From Pseudomonas sp. Fl4BN1 (GTDB lineage: Bacteria > Pseudomonadota > Gammaproteobacteria > Pseudomonadales > Pseudomonadaceae): a stretch of DNA of 64,000 nucleotides. The stretch lies in the NCBI RefSeq assembly GCF_009908285.1, contig NZ_JAAARM010000001.1, positions 434,001 to 498,000 of the forward strand. The letters are read 5' to 3'. Position 1 is the first letter of the stretch; the number at the start of each line of letters is the position of its first letter. This document shows, in pieces, positions 49,847-59,319 of the stretch. Position numbers and translations under genes: made by a program. The notes under the pieces were generated by a model, which worked only from the letters and a program-made list of their open reading frames with translations, was not told the DNA's origin and made no database searches.

Positions 49847-49864
49847 TGACTGTCCTTAAAAACC

Positions 49865-50680
49865 TTAAATCTCTACGGGCGTATCGGGATGATTGCCCCA
49901 TTCGCCCCAGGAACCGGCGTAGCCCTTGACCCGTGGATAACCGAGCGCCTTGGCCACCAGGTAGGTGAAGCCAGAGCGGTGGTGGGTCTGGCAGTGGGTG
50001 ATCACTTCTTTGTCTTTGCTGATGCCCAGGTCCTTGAGGATCTGCGGCATGTCGAGGCGGATGCGCAGGTGGCGTGCCTGGTCCATGCCGGCGGTCCACT
50101 CGAAGTTCACCGCGCCGGGGATGTGTCCGCCTTTGGCGGCCAGGACCTTCTCGCCGGAATACTCCAACGGACCGCGGGCGTCCCAGATCGCCAGGTCGGC
50201 AGCGCCGAGGCGGCTTTGCAGGTATTCCCGGGTGGCGATGGGCTCGTCATGCAGGGTCAGCGACACCGGGTTGCCTGCCGAGGCCGGAACTTCGGTGGAA
50301 ACCGGCAGGCCTTCGCCCAACCAGGCTGTAAGGCCGCCATCCAGATAGTGGTAGCGGCTGTGGCCGATCACGTCCAACAGCCAGATGAAGCGCCCGGCCC
50401 AGCCACCGCCCTCGTCGTCATAGACCACATAGACGGCGTCCGGGGTGTGTCCGAGTTCGCCAAACAGCGTTTCGAGGGTGGACTGTGACGGTAGCAGCCC
50501 AGGGGCTGGAGCCTGGCCGAGCTGGGTGCGCTTGGGGTCGACGAAGCGTGCCCCGGGAATATGCCCGGTGGCGTAGCGGGCAGCGCTGGTCAGGTCGACC
50601 AGGATCAGTTCGCGAGCGTCGAGGCGGGCGAGCAAGTCGCTCGGTTCGATGACCAGCGGCAAGCCAGAGAAGTCAGACAT
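49865..50680 (-). CDS. rhdA: Thiosulfate sulfurtransferase (rhodanese) RhdA
   Basis: Transfers sulfur from thiosulfate to cyanide or thiols. The 271-residue protein has two rhodanese domains. The C-terminal one is catalytic, with cysteine C230 in HCQTHHRSG, the distinctive Azotobacter/Pseudomonas RhdA loop. The N-terminal domain (DLTSAARYATGHIPGA) is inactive. It sits 18 bp upstream of psd in the same direction, matching PA4956-PA4957. Confidence 0.94.
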   Translation of the reverse strand: MSDFSGLPLVIEPSDLLARLDARELILVDLTSAARYATGHIPGARFVDPKRTQLGQAPAPGLLPSQSTLETLFGELGHTPDAVYVVYDDEGGGWAGRFIWLLDVIGHSRYHYLDGGLTAWLGEGLPVSTEVPASAGNPVSLTLHDEPIATREYLQSRLGAADLAIWDARGPLEYSGEKVLAAKGGHIPGAVNFEWTAGMDQARHLRIRLDMPQILKDLGISKDKEVITHCQTHHRSGFTYLVAKALGYPRVKGYAGSWGEWGNHPDTPVEI

Positions 50681-50723
50681 GTCAGGTCCCCAGGGCGCAA
50701 AGGGAGAGATTGTAGCGCAAGCG

Positions 50724-52262
50724 TCATTGGCTGCGGTTGGTAAAGCTGTGCAAGGCCTTTTCGATGCACTGAGCGGTCTTGCCGAACGCCTGGACGCTGA
50801 TTTCCGAAAACGGTACGCCGCCCTGATCGGCGATCGCCAGCATCAGCACCCGGTCGTTGCACGATAGGGAGCGGATCAGCAGGTGTTCACCGCGGAACAG
50901 TTGGCGCAGTGCTCCTGGCAAGTGAGCGGAGAATTGTGCTTTGTTGGCCGGGGTCAGGCGCACCAGGGCGGACTTTTCCAATAGGCGCTGCAGCAGCGTG
51001 CTCTGCTTGGCTTGGAACGTCAGGCTGGCAGCTTCCTTGGGCAAGCCGAAGAGCTGTTGTACCCGCAGATGATTCAGGCTGCGATCGACCATCAGTAGCA
51101 TCACCCGGTGCATGCCGCAGGCGACCAGGGCGTCCCGGGCAAAGCCGGTGAGGTGCACGGCATTGGTAAAGGGGCTGGGGTCCTGCAACAGCTCGCCGCA
51201 GAGTTTGCGCCACTTGGCCAGCTCCGCCGCAGTGGGGGCCGGTGCTGGCAGTTCGCCGTGGTGCAGGCGCCGGGTGTTCCAGGGCCAGAGCAGGGCCTGG
51301 GCCGGGTGCCAGAGGTCGGGCTGGGTGTCGTTGCGAGCGCTTTGTACCGCTTGTTGGTGCAGCTGTTGCTGGACCTGGGCAACGGGAATTTGCAGGTACA
51401 GGCTAGTGAGATTCTGCCAGCGTCGGCCGTGAGGACTGTTCCAGGATTGATGCGCGGCCAGTGCCAGGCCGTTGGCCAGCAATACGGTGTTGGCCGGCTG
51501 ATTGAGCCAGCGTCGCAGGTCGGGGTCGGCGTCCAGGCGCTGTTGTTGGCGCAACGGATTGTCGCTGTCCCGAGCGATCAGCATGGCCTTGGCCAGCAGG
51601 TGTTGTTCCTGGGTCAGCACGCGATAGCCCTGCTGGACCCAGATCGGCAAGTGCCAGGCTTGTACCAGGGCCTGGCACATCTCCATCAGGCGCACACCGA
51701 ACAGCTGTAGTTCGACCTCGCGGGCGGATTCGTGTTTGTAGATGACCCGCAGCTCCCACTCTTCCAGCAGCTTGGGATACACCAGGGCCATGGCCCACAG
51801 GGGTGAGAGAAACAGCAGGCTGCCCCAGTGGATGTCTTGCCAGAGCCGTGCCAGGCGTCCGGCAAAGAAGCCGTTGGCTTGCTGGCTGGCATGCTGGCTG
51901 ATCAGTTGGAACTGGCGTAGCGCCTGCGGGATCTGCTGTTCGGGCAGCGTCGGCAGCTGTTCGAGCAATTCCTCGGTGCGCTTGAGACCCAGGCGGTTGA
52001 CTGCGATCTCCAGGTTTTCCGCCGGTTCAGTCATGCTGCCGTGGGCGTGCCGATTGGCTTCGCGGATCACGCTCAAGGCCAGTGCCGGACTGTTTTGCAT
52101 CAGGTCGGCAATATCGCGCAGTGAGCTGCGATTGTTGGCAATGGCTGCGCAGACGCGGTCATGGCTGGCTTGCGGTACGGGCAGGCGCACGCCATTAAGG
52201 AGTCTTACCCAGGCGTCGAGAGAGGCGGGCGGGGAATGTGGGACGCTGGTTTCATTAGGCAT
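50724..52262 (-). CDS. HDOD domain protein with GAF-like C-terminus
   Basis: A 512-residue signalling-type protein (equivalent of PA4955). The HDOD domain covers about residues 17-230, with MQNSPALALSVIREANRHAH and LGLKRTEELLEQLP. The C-terminal part (about 375-505) resembles a divergent GAF domain: ACGMHRVMLLMVDRSLNHLR and LLIRSLSCNDRVLMLAIADQ. The adjacent motAB genes hint at a link with motility, but the partner is unknown. It is divergent from motA. Confidence 0.82.
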   Translation of the reverse strand: MPNETSVPHSPPASLDAWVRLLNGVRLPVPQASHDRVCAAIANNRSSLRDIADLMQNSPALALSVIREANRHAHGSMTEPAENLEIAVNRLGLKRTEELLEQLPTLPEQQIPQALRQFQLISQHASQQANGFFAGRLARLWQDIHWGSLLFLSPLWAMALVYPKLLEEWELRVIYKHESAREVELQLFGVRLMEMCQALVQAWHLPIWVQQGYRVLTQEQHLLAKAMLIARDSDNPLRQQQRLDADPDLRRWLNQPANTVLLANGLALAAHQSWNSPHGRRWQNLTSLYLQIPVAQVQQQLHQQAVQSARNDTQPDLWHPAQALLWPWNTRRLHHGELPAPAPTAAELAKWRKLCGELLQDPSPFTNAVHLTGFARDALVACGMHRVMLLMVDRSLNHLRVQQLFGLPKEAASLTFQAKQSTLLQRLLEKSALVRLTPANKAQFSAHLPGALRQLFRGEHLLIRSLSCNDRVLMLAIADQGGVPFSEISVQAFGKTAQCIEKALHSFTNRSQ

Positions 52263-52428
52263 GGTTGGGCGTAATCATCGTTTGCTGTGAACGCGCCCAG
52301 AACGGGCCAAACTGGCTTTTCGCCTTAACTGGCTATAGTCTGGCGCAGTTTTGCCGATAAGTAGAAGAAGAGTTTTAAGAACTTCCGAATATGACCTTGA
52401 ACCCGACTCAGTAAGTACTCCCCTACCT

Positions 52429-53280
52429 ATGGCTAAAATTATCGGCATCATCGTCGTATTCGCGAGCGTGCTCGGCGGATACGTGCTCTCTCACGGCAAA
52501 ATCGCTGCCCTGATCCAGCCCTTCGAGGTGTTGATCATCGGCGGTGCGGCCTTTGGTGCTTTCCTCCAGGCCAACCCGGGTTATATGACGATGCACGTCA
52601 TCAAGAAATCCCTGGGAATGTTCAGTTCGCGCTTCACTCACACTTTCTATTTGGAAGTGTTGGGTCTGATCTACGAAATCCTCAACAAGAGCCGCCGTGA
52701 AGGCATGATGGCGATTGAGGGGGATATCGAAGACGCCGCAGCCAGCCCGATTTTCGCCAAGTACCCGGCGGTTCTGAAGGACGAGCGCATGACTGCGTTC
52801 ATCTGTGATTACCTGCGCATCATGTCCTCCGGCAACATGGCTCCCCACGAGTTGGAAGGCCTGTTCGACATGGAGCTGTTCAGCCTCAAGGAAGACCTTG
52901 AGCACCCATCCCATGCGGTTACCGGGATTGCCGACGCCATGCCCGGCTTCGGTATCGTCGCGGCGGTACTGGGGATTGTGGTGACCATGGCGTCCCTGGG
53001 TGAAGGCGACCAGAAGTCCATCGGTTTGCACGTAGGTGCGGCACTGGTGGGTACCTTCTTCGGTATTCTTGCGGCCTATGGTTTCTTCGGCCCGCTTGCC
53101 ACTTCGTTGTCCCATGACGCTAAGGAAGAGCTGAATGTCTACGAGGCCATCAAGGCTTCGCTCGTAGCCTCCGCTTCCGGCATGCCGCCTTCGCTGGCGG
53201 TGGAGTTCGGGCGCAAGGTCCTGTACCCGGCGCACCGTCCTAGCTTCGCCGAGCTGGAACAAGCGGTTCGCGGTCGCTAA
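52429..53280 (+). CDS. motA: Flagellar motor stator protein MotA
   Basis: The proton-channel subunit of the flagellar stator, 283 residues with four membrane helices. It opens MAKIIGIIVVFASVLGGYVL, and the third and fourth helices and cytoplasmic loop include AMPGFGIVAAVLGIVVTMAS and ALVGTFFGILAAYGFFGPLA. The ATG at 52429 gives the normal start, and longer in-frame codons upstream are not family-like. It is followed after 3 bp by motB. The equivalent is PA4954. Confidence 0.96.
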   Translation: MAKIIGIIVVFASVLGGYVLSHGKIAALIQPFEVLIIGGAAFGAFLQANPGYMTMHVIKKSLGMFSSRFTHTFYLEVLGLIYEILNKSRREGMMAIEGDIEDAAASPIFAKYPAVLKDERMTAFICDYLRIMSSGNMAPHELEGLFDMELFSLKEDLEHPSHAVTGIADAMPGFGIVAAVLGIVVTMASLGEGDQKSIGLHVGAALVGTFFGILAAYGFFGPLATSLSHDAKEELNVYEAIKASLVASASGMPPSLAVEFGRKVLYPAHRPSFAELEQAVRGR

Positions 53281-53283
53281 GTC

Positions 53284-54396
53284 ATGGAAAATAATCAGCC
53301 GATTATCATCAAGCGCGTCAAGCGCTTCGCTGGCGGGCATCACGGGGGCGCCTGGAAAATCGCCTTCGCCGACTTTGCCACGGCGATGATGGCGTTCTTC
53401 CTGGTGCTGTGGTTGCTGTCCACTGCAACTCCGGAACAGAAGATCGCCATTGCCGGTTACTTCAAGGATCCGATCGGCTTCTCTGAAAGCGGCACGCCCT
53501 ACATTATTGATCTGGGCGGCTCTCCGGAGCTGGCGCCAGATACCACCCTCAACCCCGAGATCAAGTCCCAGCCACAACCGGACAAGGTCACGGTGGATGC
53601 CGATCAGGTGGAGGGCATGGCCGAGCAGGTCGAGCGCGAGCGTCTCGAGTTGCTGCTGCAAGAGTTGCAGAACAAGGTCGAAGAGAATCCCCAACTGCAG
53701 AAGTTCAAGGATCAGATCCTCTTCGAGATCACCCCGGACGGTCTGCGCATCCAGATCATGGACGCCGAGAACCGGCCGATGTTCGACTCCGGCAGCGCCC
53801 GTCTGAAGCCGTATTTCGAAGACATCCTGCTGGCCATGGCCGACACCATCAAGACGGTGCCGAACAAGATCAGCATCAGCGGTCATACCGATGCCAAGCC
53901 GTATTCGGGCACTGGCGACTTCGGTAACTGGGAGCTGTCTGCCAACCGTGCCAACGCTGCGCGGCGGGCGTTGGTGGCTGGTGGTTATCCTGATCCGCAA
54001 GTGGCACGAGTAGTGGGTTTCGCCTCCTCTGCGCTGTTCGATCGCAAGGATCCGTTCAACCCGGTCAACCGGCGTATCGATATCGTGGTGCTGACCAAGA
54101 AGGCGCAGCGCGCCATCGAGGGTGAGCAGACCGATCCGAATGCCCCGGCGCCAGCCCAGGGGAGCGGGGCTCCCGGGGCGGTGCCGGGTGCGGCAACTGA
54201 TCCGAATGCCCTGCCGCCGGGCAGCGAGTCACTGCCGGCTCATGAAGTGCGCCAGCGGATGAACATCTTTGAAGATGGCGTGCTGAAGATGGATGAGCAG
54301 GGTGCGGCAGGTCAGGCGCCAGCTTCCAGGCCGGCTCCGACGGCCCCGACACCCCAGCCTGCGGCGCCACCGGCTGTACCGGGAACGGTGAAGTGA
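53284..54396 (+). CDS. motB: Flagellar motor stator protein MotB
   Basis: The peptidoglycan-binding stator subunit, 370 residues. The single membrane helix (about 27-48) contains the proton-accepting D30 in FADFATAMMAFFLVLWLLS. An OmpA/MotB domain (about 150-270) shows ISGHTDAKPYSG and ELSANRANAARRALVAGG. The tail from 280 is proline/alanine-rich low complexity. It is co-transcribed with motA and ended by a perfect hairpin. Confidence 0.96.
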   Translation: MENNQPIIIKRVKRFAGGHHGGAWKIAFADFATAMMAFFLVLWLLSTATPEQKIAIAGYFKDPIGFSESGTPYIIDLGGSPELAPDTTLNPEIKSQPQPDKVTVDADQVEGMAEQVERERLELLLQELQNKVEENPQLQKFKDQILFEITPDGLRIQIMDAENRPMFDSGSARLKPYFEDILLAMADTIKTVPNKISISGHTDAKPYSGTGDFGNWELSANRANAARRALVAGGYPDPQVARVVGFASSALFDRKDPFNPVNRRIDIVVLTKKAQRAIEGEQTDPNAPAPAQGSGAPGAVPGAATDPNALPPGSESLPAHEVRQRMNIFEDGVLKMDEQGAAGQAPASRPAPTAPTPQPAAPPAVPGTVK

Positions 54397-54401
54397 CAAA
54401 T

Positions 54402-54437
54402 GACAAGGCCGCGAAGATCGCGGCCTTGTCGTTTCTA
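54402..54437. terminator. Terminator between motB and rsgA
   Basis: A perfect 12-bp stem GACAAGGCCGCG/CGCGGCCTTGTC with a 5-base loop, followed by GTTTCT. It serves convergent motB and rsgA. Confidence 0.85.
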
Positions 54438-54448
54438 CGGTCGTTCGT

Positions 54449-55480
54449 TCAGTAGCTGTTGTCGGGCAGGCTGGCGAGGATCGAGCGGTAGCTGTTCATC
54501 CGTTGTTGTTGGATGCGCCCATCTTCCAGAGCCTTGAGCAGTGCGCAGCCCGGTTCGCGATCGTGCTTGCAGTCGCGGAAGCGGCAGGTGCCCAGCAAGT
54601 CGTTGAACTCGATGAAGCCGGCCTCGACATCGGCCCGGCTGACATGTCCCAGGCCGAATTCACGAATGCCTGGGGAGTCGATCAGTTCACCGCCGCCGGG
54701 GAAGTGGAACAACCGCGCGGTAGTCGTGGTGTGGGTGCCCTGCCCGGAAAGCTCGGAGAGTGGGCCGACCCGGGTTTCGACTTCCGGTAGCAGGCTGTTC
54801 ACCAGGGACGACTTGCCTACCCCGGACTGACCGACGAACACACTGATGCGACCATCCAGCAGGGCTTGCAGTTGTTCCATGCCGTCGCCGTGATGGGCCG
54901 AGACTTCCAGCAGTGGATAACCCAGCTGGCGATAGACCGCGAGCAAGGCGTTGAGTGCCGGAGCGTTCTGCTCGTCGATCAGGTCGGCCTTGTTCAATAG
55001 CAGCAGTGGCCGGATACCGGCGTGCTCGGCGGCCACCAGGTAACGGTCGATGAGGTTGGCGTGGGGCTCGGGCATGGGCGCAAACACGATCACGATCATG
55101 TCGACGTTGGCGGCCACTGGCTTGAGCTGGCCGCGGCTGTCCGGGCGGCACAGCTCGGTGTTGCGCGGCAGTTGCGCGACGATCACCCCGATGCCCTGGT
55201 TGCCGGCGCGCCAGACCACTTGATCCCCAGTCACCAGGGCGGGCAGGTTGGCCCGCAAGTGGCAGCGGAACACTTGGCCGGCCAGTTCGCCTTCGCGGGC
55301 CTCGACCTCGACCTGAACGCCGAAGTGGGCAATGACCAGGCCGGTCTGTTCCGGGCCCAGGTCGCCACCTTCCAGTGCCTCTACGGCGGAGGACTCGCGT
55401 TTGGCAGCGCGAGCAGCGCGCTCACCCTGAATCTTTTCGATGCGCCAGTTTTGGCGGCGATTGAGCTGGCGTTTGGCCAT
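54449..55480 (-). CDS. rsgA: Ribosome small-subunit GTPase RsgA
   Basis: A circularly permuted GTPase that helps mature the 30S subunit. The 343-residue protein has an OB-fold (about 45-115), then NKAD (163-166, G4) before the P-loop GQSGVGKSS (217-225, G1), the permuted order. The C-terminal zinc knuckle is [14 protein letters not shown]. It is divergent from orn, the classical gene pair also in E. coli. Confidence 0.95.
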   Translation of the reverse strand: MAKRQLNRRQNWRIEKIQGERAARAAKRESSAVEALEGGDLGPEQTGLVIAHFGVQVEVEAREGELAGQVFRCHLRANLPALVTGDQVVWRAGNQGIGVIVAQLPRNTELCRPDSRGQLKPVAANVDMIVIVFAPMPEPHANLIDRYLVAAEHAGIRPLLLLNKADLIDEQNAPALNALLAVYRQLGYPLLEVSAHHGDGMEQLQALLDGRISVFVGQSGVGKSSLVNSLLPEVETRVGPLSELSGQGTHTTTTARLFHFPGGGELIDSPGIREFGLGHVSRADVEAGFIEFNDLLGTCRFRDCKHDREPGCALLKALEDGRIQQQRMNSYRSILASLPDNSY

Positions 55481-55588
55481 TGGTGTTCCGTGTCGATAAT
55501 TACGGCGGTTGGGTAAAACGGCGGCGAGTTTAGCACGCCGGGCAGGCCCGCTAGGCTAAACTGCGCAACTACGCCGAGGAGCCCACCC

Positions 55589-56131
55589 ATGCAAAACCCG
55601 CAGAACCTGATTTGGATCGATCTGGAAATGACCGGTCTGAACCCTGACACCGACGTCATCATCGAGATGGCGACCATTGTCACCGACAGCAATCTCAACA
55701 CCTTGGCTGAAGGACCGGTCATCGCCATCCACCAGAGCGACGAAATCCTTGCCGGCATGGATGAATGGAATACCCGCCAGCATGGCGGTTCCGGGCTGAC
55801 CCAGCGGGTTCGCGAAAGCCGTATCAGCATGGCCGAAGCCGAAGCCCAGACCATTGCCTTCCTGGAGCAATGGGTGCCCAAGGGCAAGTCGCCGATCTGC
55901 GGCAACAGCATCTGCCAGGACCGACGCTTCCTCTATCGTCACATGAAGGCCCTGGAAAGCTACTTTCACTACCGCAATCTTGATGTCTCGACCCTCAAGG
56001 AGCTGGCTGCTCGCTGGGCTCCGGACGTGCGCGATAGCTTCAAGAAAGGCGGCACCCACCTGGCCCTGGACGATATCCGCGAGTCGATCGCTGAGCTGCA
56101 GCATTACCGCAAGCACTTCATCAAGCTCTGA
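55589..56131 (+). CDS. orn: Oligoribonuclease Orn
   Basis: The essential 3'-5' exonuclease that degrades short RNA, including pGpG. The 180-residue DEDDh enzyme has WIDLEMTGL (D11, E13), an IHQSDE segment and [11 protein letters not shown] near the end, carrying the catalytic histidine/aspartate. It is divergent from rsgA with a 108-bp gap. Confidence 0.96.
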   Translation: MQNPQNLIWIDLEMTGLNPDTDVIIEMATIVTDSNLNTLAEGPVIAIHQSDEILAGMDEWNTRQHGGSGLTQRVRESRISMAEAEAQTIAFLEQWVPKGKSPICGNSICQDRRFLYRHMKALESYFHYRNLDVSTLKELAARWAPDVRDSFKKGGTHLALDDIRESIAELQHYRKHFIKL

Positions 56132-56133
56132 TC

Positions 56134-56156
56134 GCAGGAACCGGCTTGCCGGAGAA
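56134..56156. repeat. Single degenerate REP after orn
   Basis: GCAGGAACCGGCTTGCCGGA matches a REP core with substitutions. No inverted partner is visible nearby. Confidence 0.4.
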
Positions 56157-56249
56157 CGGGCGCGCAGCAAACTCCGCGTCCGTACTTGCCCTCTTTTGGT
56201 GCTCGCTTCAACTGAGTAGACTGCGCGCCTTCCTGTAAGGACCGCCATC

Positions 56250-56861
56250 ATGCTGTTGATGCTTTATCTGATTGCCATTACCGCCGAGGCCATGACCGGC
56301 GCACTGTCTGCCGGCCGTCGCGGCATGGACTGGTTCGGCGTGGTGCTGATCGCCTGTGTCACCGCGCTGGGGGGCGGTTCGGTCCGTGATGTGCTGCTGG
56401 GGCATTACCCGCTGACCTGGGTCAAGCACCCGGAATACCTGGTGCTGACCTCGGTGGCAGCCTTGGTGACGATTTTCATCGCGCCGCTGATGCGCCATCT
56501 GCGTTCGCTGTTTTTAGTGCTCGACGCCGTGGGCCTGGTGGCCTTTACCCTGATCGGCTGCATGACCGCTCTGGAGATGGGGCACGGCATGCTGGTGGCT
56601 GCGGTCAGCGGGGTGATCACCGGGGTCTTTGGCGGCATCCTCCGGGATATCTTCTGCAACGACATTCCGCTGATCTTCCGTCGCGAACTGTATGCCAGCG
56701 TGTCCTTTGCCGCCGCCTGGTGCTACATGCTGTGCATCTACCTGCAACTGCCCAGTGAGCAGTCGATCCTGATCACCCTGTTCGGCGGTTTCCTATTGCG
56801 CTTGCTGGCAATTCGTTTTCACTGGGAAATGCCCAAGTTCGTCTACAACGACGAGCATTGA
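56250..56861 (+). CDS. TRIC-type (UPF0126) cation channel family protein
   Basis: A 203-residue inner-membrane protein with seven hydrophobic helices and two glycine-rich inverted repeats, GGGSVRDVLLGHYPL and GGILRDIFCNDIPLIF, characteristic of the bacterial TRIC/YadS family. These form cation channels. Its 3' end overlaps convergent queG by 19 bp. I do not recall an equivalent between orn and queG in P. aeruginosa, so it may be a group-specific insertion. Confidence 0.9.
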   Translation: MLLMLYLIAITAEAMTGALSAGRRGMDWFGVVLIACVTALGGGSVRDVLLGHYPLTWVKHPEYLVLTSVAALVTIFIAPLMRHLRSLFLVLDAVGLVAFTLIGCMTALEMGHGMLVAAVSGVITGVFGGILRDIFCNDIPLIFRRELYASVSFAAAWCYMLCIYLQLPSEQSILITLFGGFLLRLLAIRFHWEMPKFVYNDEH

Positions 56862-57922
56862 CGGTTGGCGTGCTGGGTCAGGGCCCATTGCACATGCTCG
56901 CGCACCAACTCCGATGGATAGTCCTGGCGGGCCTTGAGGGCCTCCAGTACCGGAATGCTCGATGGTGCATTGCCCAGGCCCACTGCCAGGTTGCGTAGCC
57001 AGCGCTCGTAACCCGCACGGCGTAGCGGTGAGCCCTCGGTGCTGCTGAGGAACTTGTCCTCGTCCCACAGGAACAGTTCCGCCAGTTCCGCGTTGTCCAG
57101 GTTGTGTCGAGGCTTGAAGTCACCTTCTCCCGAGGGGCGGGCGAAGCGGTTCCAGGGGCAGACGATCTGGCAATCGTCGCAGCCGAATACCCGATTGCCA
57201 ATCAGCGGGCGCAGGTCTTCGGGGATGGCATTTTTCAGTTCGATGGTCAGGTAGGAAATGCAGCGCCGCGCATCCAGCACATAGGGGCCGACAAAGGCCT
57301 TGGTCGGGCAGATGTCCAGGCAGGCTGTGCAGCGTCCGCAATGCTCGGTGGCATGGGGCGCGTCCACTGGCAGCGGTAGGTCGACGAACAGTTCGCTGAG
57401 GAAGAAGTAGCTGCCGGCCTTACGGTTCAGCACCAGGGTGTTCTTGCCGATCCAGCCGAGCCCGGCCTGTTCGGCGATGGCCTTCTCCAGCACGGGCGCG
57501 CTGTCGACGAAGGCCCGATAGCCAAAGGGCCCGATGGCTTGCTGGATGCGCTCTGCCAGTTGTTGCACGCGTTTGCGGATCAGCTTGTGGTAGTCGCGGC
57601 CCAGGGCGTAGCGCGAGACGTAGGCTTTGGAGGGTTCGGCCAGGCGCTGGGCCATTTGGGTATCGCCGGGGAGGTAGTCCATGCGCAGCGACACCACTCG
57701 CAGAGTGCCGGGCACCAATTGGTCGGGGTGGGAGCGTTTGCTGCCGTGGGCGCCCATGTATTCCATCTCGCCGTGGTAGCCGGCGGCGAGCCAACGCTCC
57801 AGGTGCTGCTCATGCTCGGCCAGGTCCAGGCCGCTGATGCCGACTTGTTGAAAGCCCAGTTCGCGGCCCCAGTCCTTGATCGATTGGGCGAGAGCGGGGA
57901 GATCCTGGGTAATAGCGGGCAT
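56843..57922 (-). CDS. queG: Epoxyqueuosine reductase QueG
   Basis: Last step of queuosine tRNA modification, a cobalamin- and iron-sulfur-dependent reductase. The 359-residue protein has two [4Fe-4S] sets: CGRCTACLDIC with C195/C198/C201/C205 and CDDCQIVCPW with C248/C251/C255. The active-site region is YRAFVDSAPVLEKAIA. The ATG at 57922 gives the family start MPAITQ, and the upstream in-frame extension to 58003 overlaps nnrD. The equivalent is PA4950. Confidence 0.95.
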   Translation of the reverse strand: MPAITQDLPALAQSIKDWGRELGFQQVGISGLDLAEHEQHLERWLAAGYHGEMEYMGAHGSKRSHPDQLVPGTLRVVSLRMDYLPGDTQMAQRLAEPSKAYVSRYALGRDYHKLIRKRVQQLAERIQQAIGPFGYRAFVDSAPVLEKAIAEQAGLGWIGKNTLVLNRKAGSYFFLSELFVDLPLPVDAPHATEHCGRCTACLDICPTKAFVGPYVLDARRCISYLTIELKNAIPEDLRPLIGNRVFGCDDCQIVCPWNRFARPSGEGDFKPRHNLDNAELAELFLWDEDKFLSSTEGSPLRRAGYERWLRNLAVGLGNAPSSIPVLEALKARQDYPSELVREHVQWALTQHANRQCSSL

Positions 57923-57985
57923 GATGCGAGAGAAACCGGGGCTGAGGTGCGTATAATTCTGCCAGACATCGGAGCTTGAAGACGC

Positions 57986-58846
57986 ATGCCGCAGACAAAA
58001 CACCCTTTACCTGACGTTCAGTTGCTGACTTCCGGCCATTTGCCGCGTCTGAACGTGCGCTCCCGAGATGCTCATAAAGGCCAGTTCGGCCATCTGTTGT
58101 TGATCGGTGGCGATCGAGGCTTTGCCGGTGCTGCTTTGTTGAGTGCTGAATGCGCTCTGCGCAGTGGCGCGGGGCTGGTGTCCCTGGCCACTCGCAGCGA
58201 ACATGTGGCTGCGGCCGGTGCGCGCCTACCGGAAGTCATGACCCTGGGTACCCATTCGGCCAATCAGTTGATGGGGCTGTTGGCACAGGCCAGCGTGGTG
58301 GTGGTCGGCCCTGGCCTGGGCCAGGGCGCCTGGGGGCGTAGCCTGTTGTCCGCTGCGGCCAACGCGGCTTTGCCTCAAGTGTGGGATGCCGACGCCTTGA
58401 ACCTATTGGCGCTGGGCGGTCTGCAACTGCCGACCGGCAGTGTGATCACCCCACATCCCGGGGAGGCAGCTCGTCTGTTGGGTGTTTCCATTGCCGAGGT
58501 TCAGAGTGATCGCCCTGCGGCTGTTCGAGCCTTGAGCGAGAAATACGCAGCGATTGCCGTGCTCAAGGGCGCTGGTAGCCTGATCGCCAGTCCCGACGGC
58601 CAGTTGGCCCGCTGTGATGCTGGGCATCCGGCGATGGCCACTGCGGGTTTGGGGGATGTGCTCGCGGGGTTGATCGGTGCGTTGCTGGCACAGCGGTTGC
58701 CGGCATTCGATGCTGCCTGCCTGGCAGTCTGGCTGCATGCCAGCGCCGGCGAGCTGCAAGGAAAATTGGGCCGTGGGCTGGCGGCCAGTGATCTGATCCC
58801 AGCCATTCGTCAGTTGTTGGAGGAGCAATCACCGTGTCTGAGTTAA
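57986..58846 (+). CDS. nnrD: ADP-dependent NAD(P)H-hydrate dehydratase
   Basis: Repairs hydrated NAD(P)H. The 286-residue protein corresponds to the C-terminal, ribokinase-like half of the YjeF family, with DRGFAGAALLSAECALRSG, VITPHPGEAARLLG and the active-site TAGLGDVLAGLIGALLA. The N-terminal epimerase domain found in E. coli YjeF/Nnr is missing. It heads the run with tsaE, amiB, mutL, miaA and hfq, and overlaps tsaE by 13 bp. Confidence 0.93.
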   Translation: MPQTKHPLPDVQLLTSGHLPRLNVRSRDAHKGQFGHLLLIGGDRGFAGAALLSAECALRSGAGLVSLATRSEHVAAAGARLPEVMTLGTHSANQLMGLLAQASVVVVGPGLGQGAWGRSLLSAAANAALPQVWDADALNLLALGGLQLPTGSVITPHPGEAARLLGVSIAEVQSDRPAAVRALSEKYAAIAVLKGAGSLIASPDGQLARCDAGHPAMATAGLGDVLAGLIGALLAQRLPAFDAACLAVWLHASAGELQGKLGRGLAASDLIPAIRQLLEEQSPCLS

Positions 58847-59304
58847 CCCTTTATCTGGCCGACGAGCAGGCCATGGTGGAATTTGGTGCACGTATTGCCC
58901 GGGTCACCGGGGGCGTGGGAGTGATTTTTCTGGAGGGCGACCTCGGGGCCGGTAAAACCACCTTGTCTCGGGGGATCATCCGGGGATTGGGGCATGTAGG
59001 CGCAGTAAAAAGCCCGACCTTTACCCTGGTAGAGCCCTACGAGATCGGTACGGTGCGGGCCTTTCACTTCGATCTGTACCGTTTGGTCGACCCGGAGGAG
59101 CTAGAGTTTCTGGGGATTCGCGACTACTTCGAAGGTGATGCATTGTGCCTTTTGGAATGGCCCCAGCGTGGTGCAGGCTTTTTGCCAAAGCCCGACCTGA
59201 CCATTACCATTACACCGCATAACAATGGGCGTTCTGTGCATCTGTTGTCTCAGGGCTCGCGAGGCGAGTCCTGGTGTGCCGCTTTGGCGTTGGAATTCAA
59301 ATAA
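58834..59304 (+). CDS. tsaE: tRNA threonylcarbamoyladenosine ATPase TsaE
   Basis: An ATPase of the t6A tRNA-modification complex (with TsaB and TsaD). The 156-residue protein has Walker A GDLGAGKTTLSRG (35-47), VKSPTFTLVEPY, the HFDLYRL segment and LCLLEWPQRG. It overlaps nnrD by 13 bp. Confidence 0.95.
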   Translation: MSELTLYLADEQAMVEFGARIARVTGGVGVIFLEGDLGAGKTTLSRGIIRGLGHVGAVKSPTFTLVEPYEIGTVRAFHFDLYRLVDPEELEFLGIRDYFEGDALCLLEWPQRGAGFLPKPDLTITITPHNNGRSVHLLSQGSRGESWCAALALEFK

Positions 59305-59319
59305 TTGATGGGGTTAGGT

